Positions 9,776 through 18,503 of a DNA stretch of 64,000 bases are shown here, piece after piece (the stretch's first letter is position 1; each line of letters begins with the position of its first letter). A program made the position numbers and the translations under genes. Source of the stretch: Flavobacterium sp. CG_23.5 (GTDB taxonomy: Bacteria > Bacteroidota > Bacteroidia > Flavobacteriales > Flavobacteriaceae); the NCBI RefSeq assembly GCF_017875765.1, contig NZ_JAGGNA010000001.1:1173501-1237500 (forward strand). The letters are read 5' to 3'. The notes beneath the pieces are model-generated. The model ran no database searches, had not been told where the DNA came from, and worked only from the letters and a program-made list of their open reading frames with translations.

Positions 9776-10639
9776 CTAGTGAAATTCACCAAACAATTTA
9801 GAAGCCTCATTATAAGCACTTTCAAAACTCATCGGACTTAAATTTGTATTTTCTTTTTTGGAAGTAAAGTAGGACAATAATTTCTCTGTAGGCATATTAC
9901 CCGTCAAATCATCAGTGGCCATTGGACAACCACCAAAACCCTGAATCGCACCATCATATCTGCGGCAACCTGCGTTGTAAGCGGCGTCAATTTTCTCAAA
10001 CCATTTATCTGGTGTCGTATGAAGATGGGCTCCAAACTCAATTTTAGGATATTTTGGAATTAAATTCGAAAATAAATACCCAATTACATCAGGTGTCGAA
10101 CTTCCCACAGTATCAGAAAGTGAAAGGATTTTCACGCCCATATCAGATAATTTTTGGGTCCACTCCCCTACTATTTCCGTGCTCCATGGATCACCATAAG
10201 GATTTCCAAAACCCATAGAAAGATAGGCCACCACTTCTTTATTACTTTTATAGGCAATTTCCAGAATTTCCTGCAAAGTGATTAATGATTCAGCAATAGT
10301 TTTATGGGTATTTCGCATCTGAAAATTTTCGGAAATCGAAAACGGGAAACCTAAATATTGTATTTCAGCGTGTTCTGATGCCAAAATTGCCCCTTGCGTA
10401 TTTGCAATTATTGCCAATAATTTACTTCGGGTTTTTGACAAATCTAGTTGTGCCAACAATTCCGCCGTATCCTGCATTTGCGGAATAGCTTTTGGCGAAA
10501 CAAAACTACCAAAATCAATGGTATCAAAACCGACACGCAATAAGGACTGGATATAGGCTACTTTTCTAGCAGTAGGAATAAATGGTTTTATGCCTTGCAT
10601 GGCATCACGTGGACATTCTATAATTTTTATTGGCTCCAT
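9776..10639 (-). CDS. Hydroxymethylglutaryl-CoA lyase
   Basis: 287 residues from the ATG at 10639; the frame can be extended to 10675 but the extra residues have no family counterpart. The enzyme splits HMG-CoA into acetoacetate and acetyl-CoA, the last step of leucine breakdown. HMGL-like barrel motifs are visible: ECPRDAMQG at 8-16 (family EVGPRDGLQ), SLSDTVGSSTP, metal-binding GAHLHTT, and GFGGCPMATDDLTGN, which carries the catalytic Cys loop. The first motif deviates (AMQ for GLQ), so a related aldolase-type lyase is a minor alternative. Stands alone on the minus strand. Confidence 0.88.
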   Translation of the reverse strand: MEPIKIIECPRDAMQGIKPFIPTARKVAYIQSLLRVGFDTIDFGSFVSPKAIPQMQDTAELLAQLDLSKTRSKLLAIIANTQGAILASEHAEIQYLGFPFSISENFQMRNTHKTIAESLITLQEILEIAYKSNKEVVAYLSMGFGNPYGDPWSTEIVGEWTQKLSDMGVKILSLSDTVGSSTPDVIGYLFSNLIPKYPKIEFGAHLHTTPDKWFEKIDAAYNAGCRRYDGAIQGFGGCPMATDDLTGNMPTEKLLSYFTSKKENTNLSPMSFESAYNEASKLFGEFH

Positions 10640-10810
10640 AGAAAGCCAAAGATAAGAAAAGTTGCAAAGTTGCAAAGTTTCTGACTTACAAAGTTTTTAT
10701 GAATTCAAAAAAAGAATGTACACTCAAAATATTAGATGGTTTTAGGATAAATTTCAACCTTATTTAGTTTTGGTTTTCCCAAATTTCCCCAAATTTTAGA
10801 ATAATCCAAA

Positions 10811-11833
10811 TTACTTAATTCTTTCTAAAATTTCCTTGTTTATGGCTTTCACCAATGCAGGACCTTCATATATAAATCCAGTATACAGTTGCACTAAACA
10901 TGCTCCTGCTTCCAGCTTTTCAATTGCGTCAGCGGCAGAATGGATTCCACCTACTCCAATAATAGGAAAGGCTTTTTTACTGTTTTGAGATAAAAATCGG
11001 ATTACTTCAGTGGAACGTTGCGATAATGGTTTTCCTGACAGACCGCCCATTTCCGTTTTGTTTTCGGATTGTAATCCTTCGCGGGAAATCGTTGTATTTG
11101 TAGCAATAACTCCAGCAATTTTAGTTTCTTTAATGATATCAATAATATCTAGTAATTGCTCATCAGTCAAATCAGGAGCAATTTTCAAAAGAATCGGCTT
11201 TTGTTTTGGCTTAGCCAAATTCTTATTTTGCAGCGTTTGCAACAATTGAGTCAATGGTTCTTTATCTTGTAAGGCACGTAGATTTGGTGTGTTTGGCGAA
11301 CTTACGTTGACTACAAAATAATCAACATAATCAAACAAAGCTTCAAAACAAATTTCATAATCTGAAGTGGCATCTTCATTTGGTGTCAATTTATTTTTAC
11401 CAATATTCCCACCAATCAAGACGCCTGTATTTTTTTTCAATCGTTCAACTGCTTCAAGAACACCACCATTATTAAAACCCATTCGGTTTATGATTGCGCT
11501 ATCTTCTTTAAGGCGAAACAACCGTTTTTTTGGATTTCCTTCTTGCCCCTTTGGTGTAAGAGTTCCTATTTCGATAAATCCAAATCCAAAATTTGACAAT
11601 TCTTTATATAATTTGGCGTCTTTATCAAAACCAGCTGCCAATCCAACTGGGTTTTTAAATTTTAATCCAAAAACTTCGGTTTCTAACCGTGGATCATTGA
11701 TGTCATAGAGCGATTTAAAAAGGGACGAAAATCCCGGAATTTTAGATAAAAATCTAATAAGTGAAAAAGTGAAATAATGAACTTTTTCCGGATCAAACCA
11801 AAAAAGTATGGGACGAATTATTAATTTATACAT
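10811..11833 (-). CDS. pyrD: Dihydroorotate dehydrogenase, quinone-dependent (class 2)
   Basis: 340 residues, the class 2 length. It oxidises dihydroorotate to orotate, step four of pyrimidine synthesis, passing electrons to the membrane quinone pool. The N-terminal ~45 residues are the membrane-binding helices typical of class 2. FMN and substrate motifs include AAGFDKDA (66-73) and [11 protein letters not shown] (176-186), which has the class 2 catalytic serine. A minus-strand TATTTTTG at 11853-11860 is a possible -7 element just upstream of the ATG. Confidence 0.95.
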   Translation of the reverse strand: MYKLIIRPILFWFDPEKVHYFTFSLIRFLSKIPGFSSLFKSLYDINDPRLETEVFGLKFKNPVGLAAGFDKDAKLYKELSNFGFGFIEIGTLTPKGQEGNPKKRLFRLKEDSAIINRMGFNNGGVLEAVERLKKNTGVLIGGNIGKNKLTPNEDATSDYEICFEALFDYVDYFVVNVSSPNTPNLRALQDKEPLTQLLQTLQNKNLAKPKQKPILLKIAPDLTDEQLLDIIDIIKETKIAGVIATNTTISREGLQSENKTEMGGLSGKPLSQRSTEVIRFLSQNSKKAFPIIGVGGIHSAADAIEKLEAGACLVQLYTGFIYEGPALVKAINKEILERIK

Positions 11834-12025
11834 GATTGTTGTGTTGCTGCTGCAAAAATAGAACTATCTACTCGATAATTAAATATTTGCAAATTAATTT
11901 AATAAATGAATTCTATTTTTCATAGAATTAATCTGAATAATTAATTATAAATCACTAATTTTAAGCATCTTATGTTATTTTAAATTGAATCAACCTTAAA
12001 TATTTAATTATTAAACTTTAAAAAA

Positions 12026-12532
12026 ATGAGAAAAAATTTAAATTTCCAGAAATTCTTGTCTGTTTGCATCGCTATTGTCAGCTGTATGTTTATTTCAACA
12101 AGTTGTAATTCTCAAAAAAAAGAGAATAAAGAAACTTTCAATATGGCAGTTGCCAAAAAAGCTGTTGAGAAACAAAACACAATTTTTACTGAGGCAATGA
12201 ACAAAAGCGACTCGATAGCTGCAGCCAATTGCTACGCTACAGATGCAAAATTTATGCAGCCTAATGCAAAAGCTGCTGTTGGCAAAAATAATATTCTTCA
12301 CGTAATGTCGGCTTTTATGAAAATGGGAATGCCAAAACTCAGTTTGAAAACCATAGATGTTTGGGGAAATAGTGATTTGCTCTTATCCGAAGATGAATGG
12401 ACATTTACCGATAAAGACGGAAAAGAATTAGACCGAGGAAAGTCGTTAGTCGCTTGGAAAATGGAAGATGGAAAATGGAAAATGTTCCGTGACTGCTATA
12501 ATTCTGATATGCCAATGCCACAAGCTAAATAA
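12026..12532 (+). CDS. SnoaL-like/DUF4440 lipoprotein
   Basis: 168 residues. A signal peptide ends in a lipobox (FISTSC, Cys27). The mature part is one NTF2-like fold: a helix with repeated Ala/Ser (EAMNKSDSIAAANCYATDAK), PNAKAAVGK, then beta strands ending GKWKMFRDCYNSD, as in DUF4440/SnoaL-like proteins. Such domains often bind small molecules; no catalytic residues can be assigned. It stands in a patch of small exported proteins. A strong bidirectional terminator separates it from the convergent Met-rich gene. Confidence 0.8.
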   Translation: MRKNLNFQKFLSVCIAIVSCMFISTSCNSQKKENKETFNMAVAKKAVEKQNTIFTEAMNKSDSIAAANCYATDAKFMQPNAKAAVGKNNILHVMSAFMKMGMPKLSLKTIDVWGNSDLLLSEDEWTFTDKDGKELDRGKSLVAWKMEDGKWKMFRDCYNSDMPMPQAK

Positions 12533-12631
12533 ATTTATCCGTTTTCAGCAATGAATAATAAAATTATCAAAACTTTAAATTATATACCATGTTGGCTAAC
12601 TAATCTGAAGTTTCTACTACGGCATTAAAAT

Positions 12632-12672
12632 AAAAAAACCGAACCCATAAAATAACTGAGTTCGGTTTTTTT
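12632..12672. terminator. Bidirectional intrinsic terminator
   Basis: AAAAAAACCGAAC pairs with GTTCGGTTTTTTT around a loop of about 15 bases, giving U-tracts on both strands. It serves the SnoaL-like gene (+) and the DUF6799 gene (-). Confidence 0.85.
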
Positions 12673-12718
12673 AATTTCAACTTTTAAAATAAAATGCAGC
12701 TTCAAATTTTAAATCTTT

Positions 12719-13270
12719 CTACTTTTTGTTCATTTTTTCTTTTTCCATTTCCATTTTAGATTTGGTTTTCATCATCATCATTCCATTCATATCCATCATT
12801 TGACCGTTTTCAATCATCATAGATTTTCCGTTTTTCATTTTCACCATTCCGCTAGGAGAAACTACTGAACCATTACTTAATTTCATATCTTTTTGCATCA
12901 TCATCATTTTCCCATTTTTCATCATCATCATCTTCCCATTTTTCATGTGCACATAATCATTCATTTTGTTCATCATCATTCCATTCATAGCGATCATGTC
13001 CCCGTTTTTCATCATCATGGATTTTCCATTTTTCATTTTCACCATTCCGCTAGGGTAAACCATTGTGCCGTTACTCATTGTCATTTCTCTATTCATCATC
13101 ATCATTTTACCGTCCTTTACCATCATCATTTTACCGTCACTCATCATTACATGGTCCTTAATTTGCACAATTTTTGAATCATCCACCTTATTTTTATCAA
13201 TTTTGCTCTCATGAGCCATCACTCCCATGGAGAAAAAAGCAACCACCAATAACACAAATAAATTTTTCAT
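12719..13270 (-). CDS. Methionine-rich exported protein with two DUF6799-type repeats
   Basis: 183 residues; by my count 50 are methionine (about 27%). A signal peptide (about 1-19, ending MGVMAH) is followed by two homologous units, about residues 40-98 and 107-165. Each is built from DGKMMMMK/NGKMMMMK-like hairpins, a SNGT/SPSGMVKMKNGKSMM segment and a closing MNGMMM, matching what I know as DUF6799. No function is established. Met clusters in a periplasmic protein suggest soft-metal (copper or silver) binding or oxidation buffering, by analogy only. Single gene behind a shared terminator. Confidence 0.8.
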   Translation of the reverse strand: MKNLFVLLVVAFFSMGVMAHESKIDKNKVDDSKIVQIKDHVMMSDGKMMMVKDGKMMMMNREMTMSNGTMVYPSGMVKMKNGKSMMMKNGDMIAMNGMMMNKMNDYVHMKNGKMMMMKNGKMMMMQKDMKLSNGSVVSPSGMVKMKNGKSMMIENGQMMDMNGMMMMKTKSKMEMEKEKMNKK

Positions 13271-13438
13271 AACTTTTTGATTTTAAATTATTTAATTTTT
13301 TTTTTGACATATTAAAATTACAAAAAAAGTATATCAATTTACTGAAAAATAAAATTATAAAAATAATTTTAAAAACTGATGTTTAACAGCGTAGCCAATC
13401 ATAGTCAAAAGTGCACAATTAACAATATTCTATTATTG

Positions 13439-13801
13439 TTATACATTATCAATTTTGTGCTTTAATCTAACTTTAACTAGAAAAAATATAATTACGGTTA
13501 TAATTATCATAAAAACTACAAAGATGGAGTGTCTGAATATTTCAAGTTCATTTAAAAAATATTCCAAACAATGATGAAATAATAAGCTAGCTGCGATGTA
13601 ATTAGACATCCATGCATCTCTTTCTCCTTTGGTTAAATCCCCGAGTAATTTTTTACCTGTTTCGGTATATTTGGCATTTACAAATTCGACAGTTCGAACT
13701 TTTGTTTCGCTCGCAGTTAATAGTGGAGTTTCCATCGATTTTTCTTTTTTACAAACTACCTATATAGTAAAGCACAAAGCAAATAAAAGTATCTTTTTCA
13801 T
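13439..13801 (-). pseudogene. Small lipoprotein gene interrupted by a TAG at codon 14
   Basis: From the ATG at 13801 the frame reads MKKILLFALCFTI, then TAG (13760-13762), then VVCKKEKSMETPLLTAS. This is a normal lipoprotein signal with Cys at the expected place, broken by one stop. The frame then stays open to 13439, so the 98-residue product from the internal ATG at 13735 would lack its signal. That region has a soluble part (TVEFVNAKYTETGKKLLGDL) and a hydrophobic C-terminal segment ending in basic residues. The soluble part vaguely recalls NTF2-like proteins. It is either decayed, a sequencing error, or expressed only from the inner ATG. Confidence 0.65.
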
Positions 13802-14126
13802 AATTTAAAAATTGAAGTTAATAATCTAAAAATTAAAAAAAGATCTGGGAAATTTAGGATTAAATTTAGCAATAAAAATTGACATATCACTTGCATTTTT
13901 TAAATTTATATTTTTTAAATATCTGAATATCAATTTTTTATAAAAAAATTAATGACTCTAAAAATAAAAAATGTCGATTTTAAAAAAGATCAAACAAAAA
14001 AATTATAAATACTAATGAAGATGGCATTTAATTCTGACAAAACGGTATGATTTTAGTGTCGAATACCTTAAATTAGCATTGGAAAATTAATACAATTACC
14101 AATTTTATAAACAACTACTTAATATC
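13802..14126. other. AT-rich intergenic stretch
   Basis: 325 bases of very AT-rich DNA between the broken lipoprotein and the coiled-coil gene. I see no open frame of protein character, no hairpin terminator and no exact promoter consensus. It must carry the promoters of both diverging genes. Confidence 0.5.
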
Positions 14127-14678
14127 ATGAAAATTAAAATTACGATTAGCTTACTCTTCTTCTTTAGCGTTCAACTTTTTTTTGCACAAGCTGTCAAAAA
14201 TGACTCTCTTCATTTCGCTGCGAATACCACGGTAATAACCACGATTACAACAACAAAAGACACTCTTAAAGTTACAGGAACTGGAATACTATTAAACAAA
14301 GACAACATCGCATTAAAAGAAGATGAAAGAGCTTTGAATGACAGATTAAGAGCTGAAAAAAAAGCACTAAAAGATGCTAAAAGAAGTGAGAACGAAAAAA
14401 AGGATTTTGAAAAAAAGCAAAGACGTTTTGAAAGACAACAAGACAAAATTGCCTCAAACGAAAGTTCTGTTGCTAAATTAAAAAGTAAACTTGCAAAAGA
14501 AAAAGAAAATTTTTCGAAACTTTCGGGAAGATTAGAATCAAAGAAAGCAAGAGGAAAACTTTCATCTACCAAAATTGAAAAAGAAAACATCAAAATAAGC
14601 AAAAGCCAGATAAAAATTAACAAATTAGAAGATGATTTGGAAAAAGCTGGAAATAAGCTCACTAAAAGCAGAAAATAG
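14127..14678 (+). CDS. Exported coiled-coil protein, function unknown
   Basis: 183 residues with a signal peptide (about 1-21, ending FFAQA). Residues from about 65 to the end are almost wholly Lys/Glu-rich heptad-like helix, for example RLRAEKKALKDAKRSENE and KLKSKLAKEKENFSKLSGR. It should be a long periplasmic coiled coil. No enzymatic motif is present, and related exported Lys/Glu-rich proteins have no assigned role that I know of. A CCACC-TTCG-GGTGG terminator follows directly. Confidence 0.7.
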   Translation: MKIKITISLLFFFSVQLFFAQAVKNDSLHFAANTTVITTITTTKDTLKVTGTGILLNKDNIALKEDERALNDRLRAEKKALKDAKRSENEKKDFEKKQRRFERQQDKIASNESSVAKLKSKLAKEKENFSKLSGRLESKKARGKLSSTKIEKENIKISKSQIKINKLEDDLEKAGNKLTKSRK

Positions 14679-14683
14679 CAAAT

Positions 14684-14709
14684 ACCACCTTCGGGTGGTT
14701 TTTTTTTTG
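14684..14709 (+). terminator. Intrinsic terminator with TTCG tetraloop
   Basis: ACCACC-TTCG-GGTGGT followed by a run of T, a few bases after the stop of the coiled-coil gene. Confidence 0.9.
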
Positions 14710-14833
14710 TGTAAAGAGAAACATCCCGAAGATAAATTATTTCTAATAGTAACTCTTTGCACTGATTTCAAAATTAGAGAAAAAGACAAAATTTAGTTCG
14801 AGAGCCACCAGAAAATGCTCCTAAAAAAATGAT

Positions 14834-14841
14834 TACATTTG
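14834..14841 (+). promoter_or_regulatory. Probable pepT promoter -7 element (TACATTTG)
   Basis: TACATTTG fits TAnnTTTG and lies 17 bases before the pepT ATG, so transcription would begin very near the start codon. A clear -33 TTG at the expected distance was not seen. Confidence 0.45.
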
Positions 14842-14857
14842 CATAAAAAAATAAAAG

Positions 14858-16114
14858 ATGCAACATATTATAGATCGATTTATCAGCTATGTAACCATCG
14901 ATACAGAATCTGACGCCAACTCTGAAACCACGCCAAGTACAGCCAAACAATGGGATCTGGCCAATAAACTCGTTGAGGAATTGAAAACTATTGGGATGCA
15001 AGACGTAACAATAGATGACAAAGCATACATCATGGCTACCTTGCCAAGTAATGTTATTCATGAAGTACCAACTATTGGATTCATTTCACACTTTGACACT
15101 ACACCCGATTTTACCGGAGCCAATGTAAAACCTCAAATTATTCCTAATTATGATGGTAAAGACATTGTGTTAAATGCAGAACAAAATATTATATTATCAC
15201 CTAATTATTTTAAAGATTTGTTATTGTACAAGGGACAAACGTTGATTACAACTGACGGCACAACCTTGTTAGGTGCCGATGATAAAGCTGGAATAACCGA
15301 AATTGTTACCGCAATGGAGTTCCTAATTAAAAATCCAGAAATCAAACACGGAAAAATCAGAGTAGGTTTTACACCTGATGAAGAAATTGGTCGTGGTGCA
15401 CATCATTTTGATGTAGATAAATTCGGAGCTGAATGGGCGTATACTATGGATGGTAGCCAAATAGGTGAACTGGAATATGAGAATTTTAATGCGGCTGGTG
15501 CCAAAATTATTTTGAAAGGAAAAAGTGTTCACCCTGGCTATGCCAAAGGAAAGATGATTAATTCCATGTTGATTGCCAATGATTTCCTCAATCAACTGCC
15601 TCTAGGTGAAACTCCAGAAGAAACTAAAGGATACGAAGGATTTTTTCATGTACACCATTTAACCGGAAGTATTGAAGAAACAGTTTTGGAACTTATTATA
15701 AGAGATCATAACAAGAAAAAATTTGAAAAACGTAAAGAATTAATTGAGAAAATTACCAAAAAAATCAATAAAAAATTTGCGAAACAATTTGGTGAGGATA
15801 TTGTTGTAACCGAAATAAAAGACCAATATTACAATATGAAAGAAAAGGTATTGCCTGTAAAACATATTGTAGATATTGCAGAGAAAGCCATGAAAGAAAT
15901 AGGTATTAAACCGCTTATTAAGCCCATTCGAGGCGGAACTGACGGTTCTCAATTATCTTATAAAGGATTGCCTTGTCCTAATATTTTTGCGGGTGGACAT
16001 AATTTTCACGGGAAATACGAATACGTTCCAGTAGAAAGCATGCAAAAAGCAGTTGAAGTAATTGTAAAAATTGCGGAATTAACAGCAATTGGCGATTTCT
16101 CTAAAAGTAAATAA
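14858..16114 (+). CDS. pepT: Peptidase T (tripeptide aminopeptidase)
   Basis: 418 residues, the usual PepT length. A cytoplasmic M20 zinc peptidase that removes the N-terminal residue of tripeptides. Zinc and catalytic residues are in place: SHFDTTPDF (His78, Asp80), LLGADDKAG (bridging Asp141) and [10 protein letters not shown] (catalytic Glu175, metal Glu176). A dimerisation lid domain (about 205-310) interrupts the catalytic domain, and the closing [10 protein letters not shown] and [11 protein letters not shown] motifs are present. Single-gene unit with its own terminator at 16238. Confidence 0.95.
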   Translation: MQHIIDRFISYVTIDTESDANSETTPSTAKQWDLANKLVEELKTIGMQDVTIDDKAYIMATLPSNVIHEVPTIGFISHFDTTPDFTGANVKPQIIPNYDGKDIVLNAEQNIILSPNYFKDLLLYKGQTLITTDGTTLLGADDKAGITEIVTAMEFLIKNPEIKHGKIRVGFTPDEEIGRGAHHFDVDKFGAEWAYTMDGSQIGELEYENFNAAGAKIILKGKSVHPGYAKGKMINSMLIANDFLNQLPLGETPEETKGYEGFFHVHHLTGSIEETVLELIIRDHNKKKFEKRKELIEKITKKINKKFAKQFGEDIVVTEIKDQYYNMKEKVLPVKHIVDIAEKAMKEIGIKPLIKPIRGGTDGSQLSYKGLPCPNIFAGGHNFHGKYEYVPVESMQKAVEVIVKIAELTAIGDFSKSK

Positions 16115-16509
16115 TGATAATTTAGTAACATCTGAAATTTAGTTTCTTATTCGCGACAAAATCAATAATTTGTCAAAAAAAATAAACAGAAGTGTATCAA
16201 TACATATCGAATATATCATAAATACAAAGGAAAAAAAAGTCTCATGAAAATGAGACTTTTTTTTTGCATATTTTCGGAGTATTCAACAAATGATTTCATC
16301 ATTTCCTCTTTACATCGAATCTTACATACATTAAAATCACTAAAACTACATTAATTAAAAAAACACCTTTTGAAAAAATAAACAAACTTAACATTGGCGC
16401 ACCAATAAAAATGCTTAAATTTAATAACATTTTATTAACCATTCGTTAATACCTGTGGTAATCAATTTTATTCATGTTAAAAAAATAATTTAAAATAATA
16501 CGTAACGTT
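16115..16509. other. Intergenic region with terminator and small palindromes
   Basis: 395 bases between pepT and the Lys/Ala-rich gene. It holds the pepT terminator, a GACAAA/TTTGTC pairing around 16156-16175 and a short palindrome ATTGG-CGCA-CCAAT at 16393-16406. No gene is seen. Confidence 0.45.
16238..16266 (+). terminator. Intrinsic terminator downstream of pepT
   Basis: AGTCTCAT-GAAA-ATGAGACT with a GNRA loop and a T-run, preceded by an A-run, so it could also act on the other strand. Confidence 0.85.
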
Positions 16510-17016
16510 ATGGTAGTAAAAAAAGAAGAAACTGAAGTACAAAAAGCGCCTGAAGTAATTGAGTCAGTTAGTCCAATTAAAACTAACAAAATAACAGCAG
16601 CTAGTGCAACTGGACAACCTAGTGTAGTTGTTGAAAATACTTCTACAGAAAAAAAAGTCCCAGTAAAAGCACCTGCAAAAATTCCAACAAAAGTAGCGGT
16701 AAAAGTCCCAATAAAAGCGCCAGTAGAAGATAAGACGGCTAACGAAGCGGGCGAAAATTCTATTGATGAAACTAAAGAACTAGATAAAAAAAAGAAGAAA
16801 AAAAGCAAAACTGACATGAAACAAAAATCAAAAGACAAGGCTAAAAAGGCCGATGCAAAAGAAAAAGCGAAACAAAAAGCTAAGGCAAAAGCGAAAAAAG
16901 CAAAAAAAGCAAAAAAAGACAAAGCAAAAAAAGCTAAGGTAAAAGCGAAAATAAAAGCGAAAAAAGCCAAAGCAAAATCTAAAAAAGCGAAGAAAAATAA
17001 AAAGAATAAAAAATAA
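16510..17016 (+). CDS. Lys/Ala-rich histone H1-like basic protein
   Basis: 168 residues in two parts. Residues 1-95 are of mixed charge with Pro/Val/Ala/Lys runs (VPVKAPAKIPTKVAVKVPIK). The remaining ~73 are nearly all Lys and Ala in AKAKKAKKAKK-type repeats, resembling the C-terminal tails of eukaryotic histone H1 and bacterial Hc1/AlgP-like proteins. It probably binds nucleic acid without sequence preference. No signal peptide. Repeat number may vary between strains. Its coding strand is extremely A-rich. Confidence 0.75.
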   Translation: MVVKKEETEVQKAPEVIESVSPIKTNKITAASATGQPSVVVENTSTEKKVPVKAPAKIPTKVAVKVPIKAPVEDKTANEAGENSIDETKELDKKKKKKSKTDMKQKSKDKAKKADAKEKAKQKAKAKAKKAKKAKKDKAKKAKVKAKIKAKKAKAKSKKAKKNKKNKK

Positions 17017-17032
17017 TCTACTTATTTTCTTT

Positions 17033-17071
17033 AAAAAAGTCCCAATCCGAAATATCGGTTGGGACTTTTTT
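17033..17071. terminator. Bidirectional terminator between histone-like gene and yajC
   Basis: AAAAAAGTCCCAA-CCG pairs with CGG-TTGGGACTTTTTT, with one bulged base. Both arms carry A/T runs and it lies between convergent genes. Confidence 0.9.
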
Positions 17072-17089
17072 ATAAATATAAAAACTGAA

Positions 17090-17374
17090 TTATTTTTTTA
17101 CTACTGCAGTATTTAGAGCCGCACTCATTTCCATTGAAATAGCGGAACGCTCCATTTTTAATTTTCCTGACATAGTCTCAACAATAACCGTTGTATCCCC
17201 AAGCTCAGAAACTTTTCCATGAAGACCACTTTTTGTAATAATCTTATCGCCTACTTTCAAAGTACTTTCAAATTCTTTTTCGCTTTTAGCTTTCTTTTGT
17301 TGTGGTCTAATCATGAAGAAATAAATCACCACAAACATTAATAGAAACGGCGCAAATTGAGTTAATTGTCCCAT
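17090..17374 (-). CDS. yajC: Preprotein translocase subunit YajC
   Basis: 94 residues with one N-terminal membrane helix (about 7-23, APFLLMFVVIYFFMIRPQ), the invariant RPQQKK just after it, then the small beta domain (LKVGDKIITKSGLHGKV). YajC associates with SecDF at the Sec translocon. It lies 32 bases downstream of nusB on the same strand, a common Bacteroidetes pairing, so the two are probably co-transcribed. Confidence 0.95.
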   Translation of the reverse strand: MGQLTQFAPFLLMFVVIYFFMIRPQQKKAKSEKEFESTLKVGDKIITKSGLHGKVSELGDTTVIVETMSGKLKMERSAISMEMSAALNTAVVKK

Positions 17375-17406
17375 AATTTTAAATTCTCTTTTTTTGTTTA
17401 TAAATA

Positions 17407-18351
17407 TTACATTAAACCACGACCGGCTTTAATCATTTTTTTATTAGCCTGCAGCTCTTTTACTAAATTATCTAAAATTCCGTTGATAAAAATACTACTT
17501 TTTGGAGTAGAATACTCTTTAGCAACTTCTAAATATTCGTTAAGCGTAACTTTTACTGGAATCGATGGAAATTTTAGAAATTCACAGATAGCCATTTTAA
17601 GAATAATGGTGTCAATTTCAGCAATTCTGTCGCTGTCCCAATTTGGCGTTTTATCAACATATTCTTTAGCAAATTCCGTTTCATTCAAGACCGTTTTTCT
17701 AAACAAATCTCTAACAAAATCTTTGTCCTCGTTGTCTTTATACAATTTTGGAACTCTGAAATTGTCATTTTCACCAGATTTAATAGCTTTCAGTTGTTTG
17801 ATGATATGAGTATTAACCAATGGAATATCGTCCACCCAAGTTAATTTATCATCTTCTAAATATTCATATAATTTTTCATTAGGGACAATTACATCCATAA
17901 ATAAATCAACAATAAACTGTTTATCTTCTTCGAATGTGTTGATTGAATTGCTCATGTATTTTCCATACAACTCACTTGACTTTATATCATTAAGAAGTAA
18001 TAAAATATAATCATCGTTCAATGTCCAATTGTCAATTTTACGATTTTCAAGAGCAATACTTAGTGAATTGTTTTCTGAAAGAATTTGAAAAATACTATTT
18101 TTAATAAATTTTTCATTTGGCTTACGCTCTTCTGGAGTGGCAAGATGTTTCAGAGACGATTTATGTAAAAAGATCGTTTCTTTTTTACAAATTTCAATCA
18201 GGGAAGAAAGCATTATTAGGTATAAATCTTGAATATTGTCGATACTATAAAAAAGAAATTTTTCTTCTTTTTCAAGATTATCAGAACCATTTTGATGCAT
18301 CGCATAAATGGATTGCATAACTTTGACGCGGATGTGTCTTCTATTTACCAC
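17407..18351 (-). CDS. nusB: Transcription antitermination factor NusB (long Bacteroidetes form)
   Basis: 314 residues. The C-terminal ~130 are the NusB fold, ending MAICEFLKFPSIPVKVTLNEY followed by AKEYSTPKSSIFINGILDNL, the most conserved part. The N-terminal extension (MVNRRHIRVKVMQSIYAMHQ and on) is typical for this phylum and roughly doubles the E. coli length. NusB joins NusE on boxA RNA to allow rRNA antitermination. Upstream of yajC in the same unit. Confidence 0.93.
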   Translation of the reverse strand: MVNRRHIRVKVMQSIYAMHQNGSDNLEKEEKFLFYSIDNIQDLYLIMLSSLIEICKKETIFLHKSSLKHLATPEERKPNEKFIKNSIFQILSENNSLSIALENRKIDNWTLNDDYILLLLNDIKSSELYGKYMSNSINTFEEDKQFIVDLFMDVIVPNEKLYEYLEDDKLTWVDDIPLVNTHIIKQLKAIKSGENDNFRVPKLYKDNEDKDFVRDLFRKTVLNETEFAKEYVDKTPNWDSDRIAEIDTIILKMAICEFLKFPSIPVKVTLNEYLEVAKEYSTPKSSIFINGILDNLVKELQANKKMIKAGRGLM

Positions 18352-18431
18352 CTTGTAAGAACTTTATTAATTAGTTTGCAAAAATAAGAATTTCATCCTT
18401 GTAAATAAAATTAAAAGACCTTTTTTTAAAA

Positions 18432-18495
18432 GTAATCAGTATTCAGTCTCGGTTTCCAGTTCTATCTGAACTCTGCGACTGAACACTGCTTATTA
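18432..18495. repeat. CAGT-rich intergenic repeat, copy 1
   Basis: A stretch reading CAGTATTCAGTCTCGG... and ending CTGCGACTGAACACTG. The last 16-base core recurs at about 29994-30010 next to the immunophilin gene. Both lie just 3' of minus-strand genes. It looks like a dispersed Flavobacterium intergenic repeat. Confidence 0.4.
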
Positions 18496-18503
18496 ACTAT
18501 TTT

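Noticed and set aside
12893..13177. Histidine-rich 94-residue frame on the plus strand
   Set aside because: It is the exact antisense of the Met-rich repeats; His/Met complementarity (CAT/ATG) explains it.
16446..16970. Phe/Ala-rich membrane-like frame on the minus strand
   Set aside because: Antisense of the Lys/Ala-rich gene (AAA/TTT complement); the plus-strand frame has the better start and the paired terminator.
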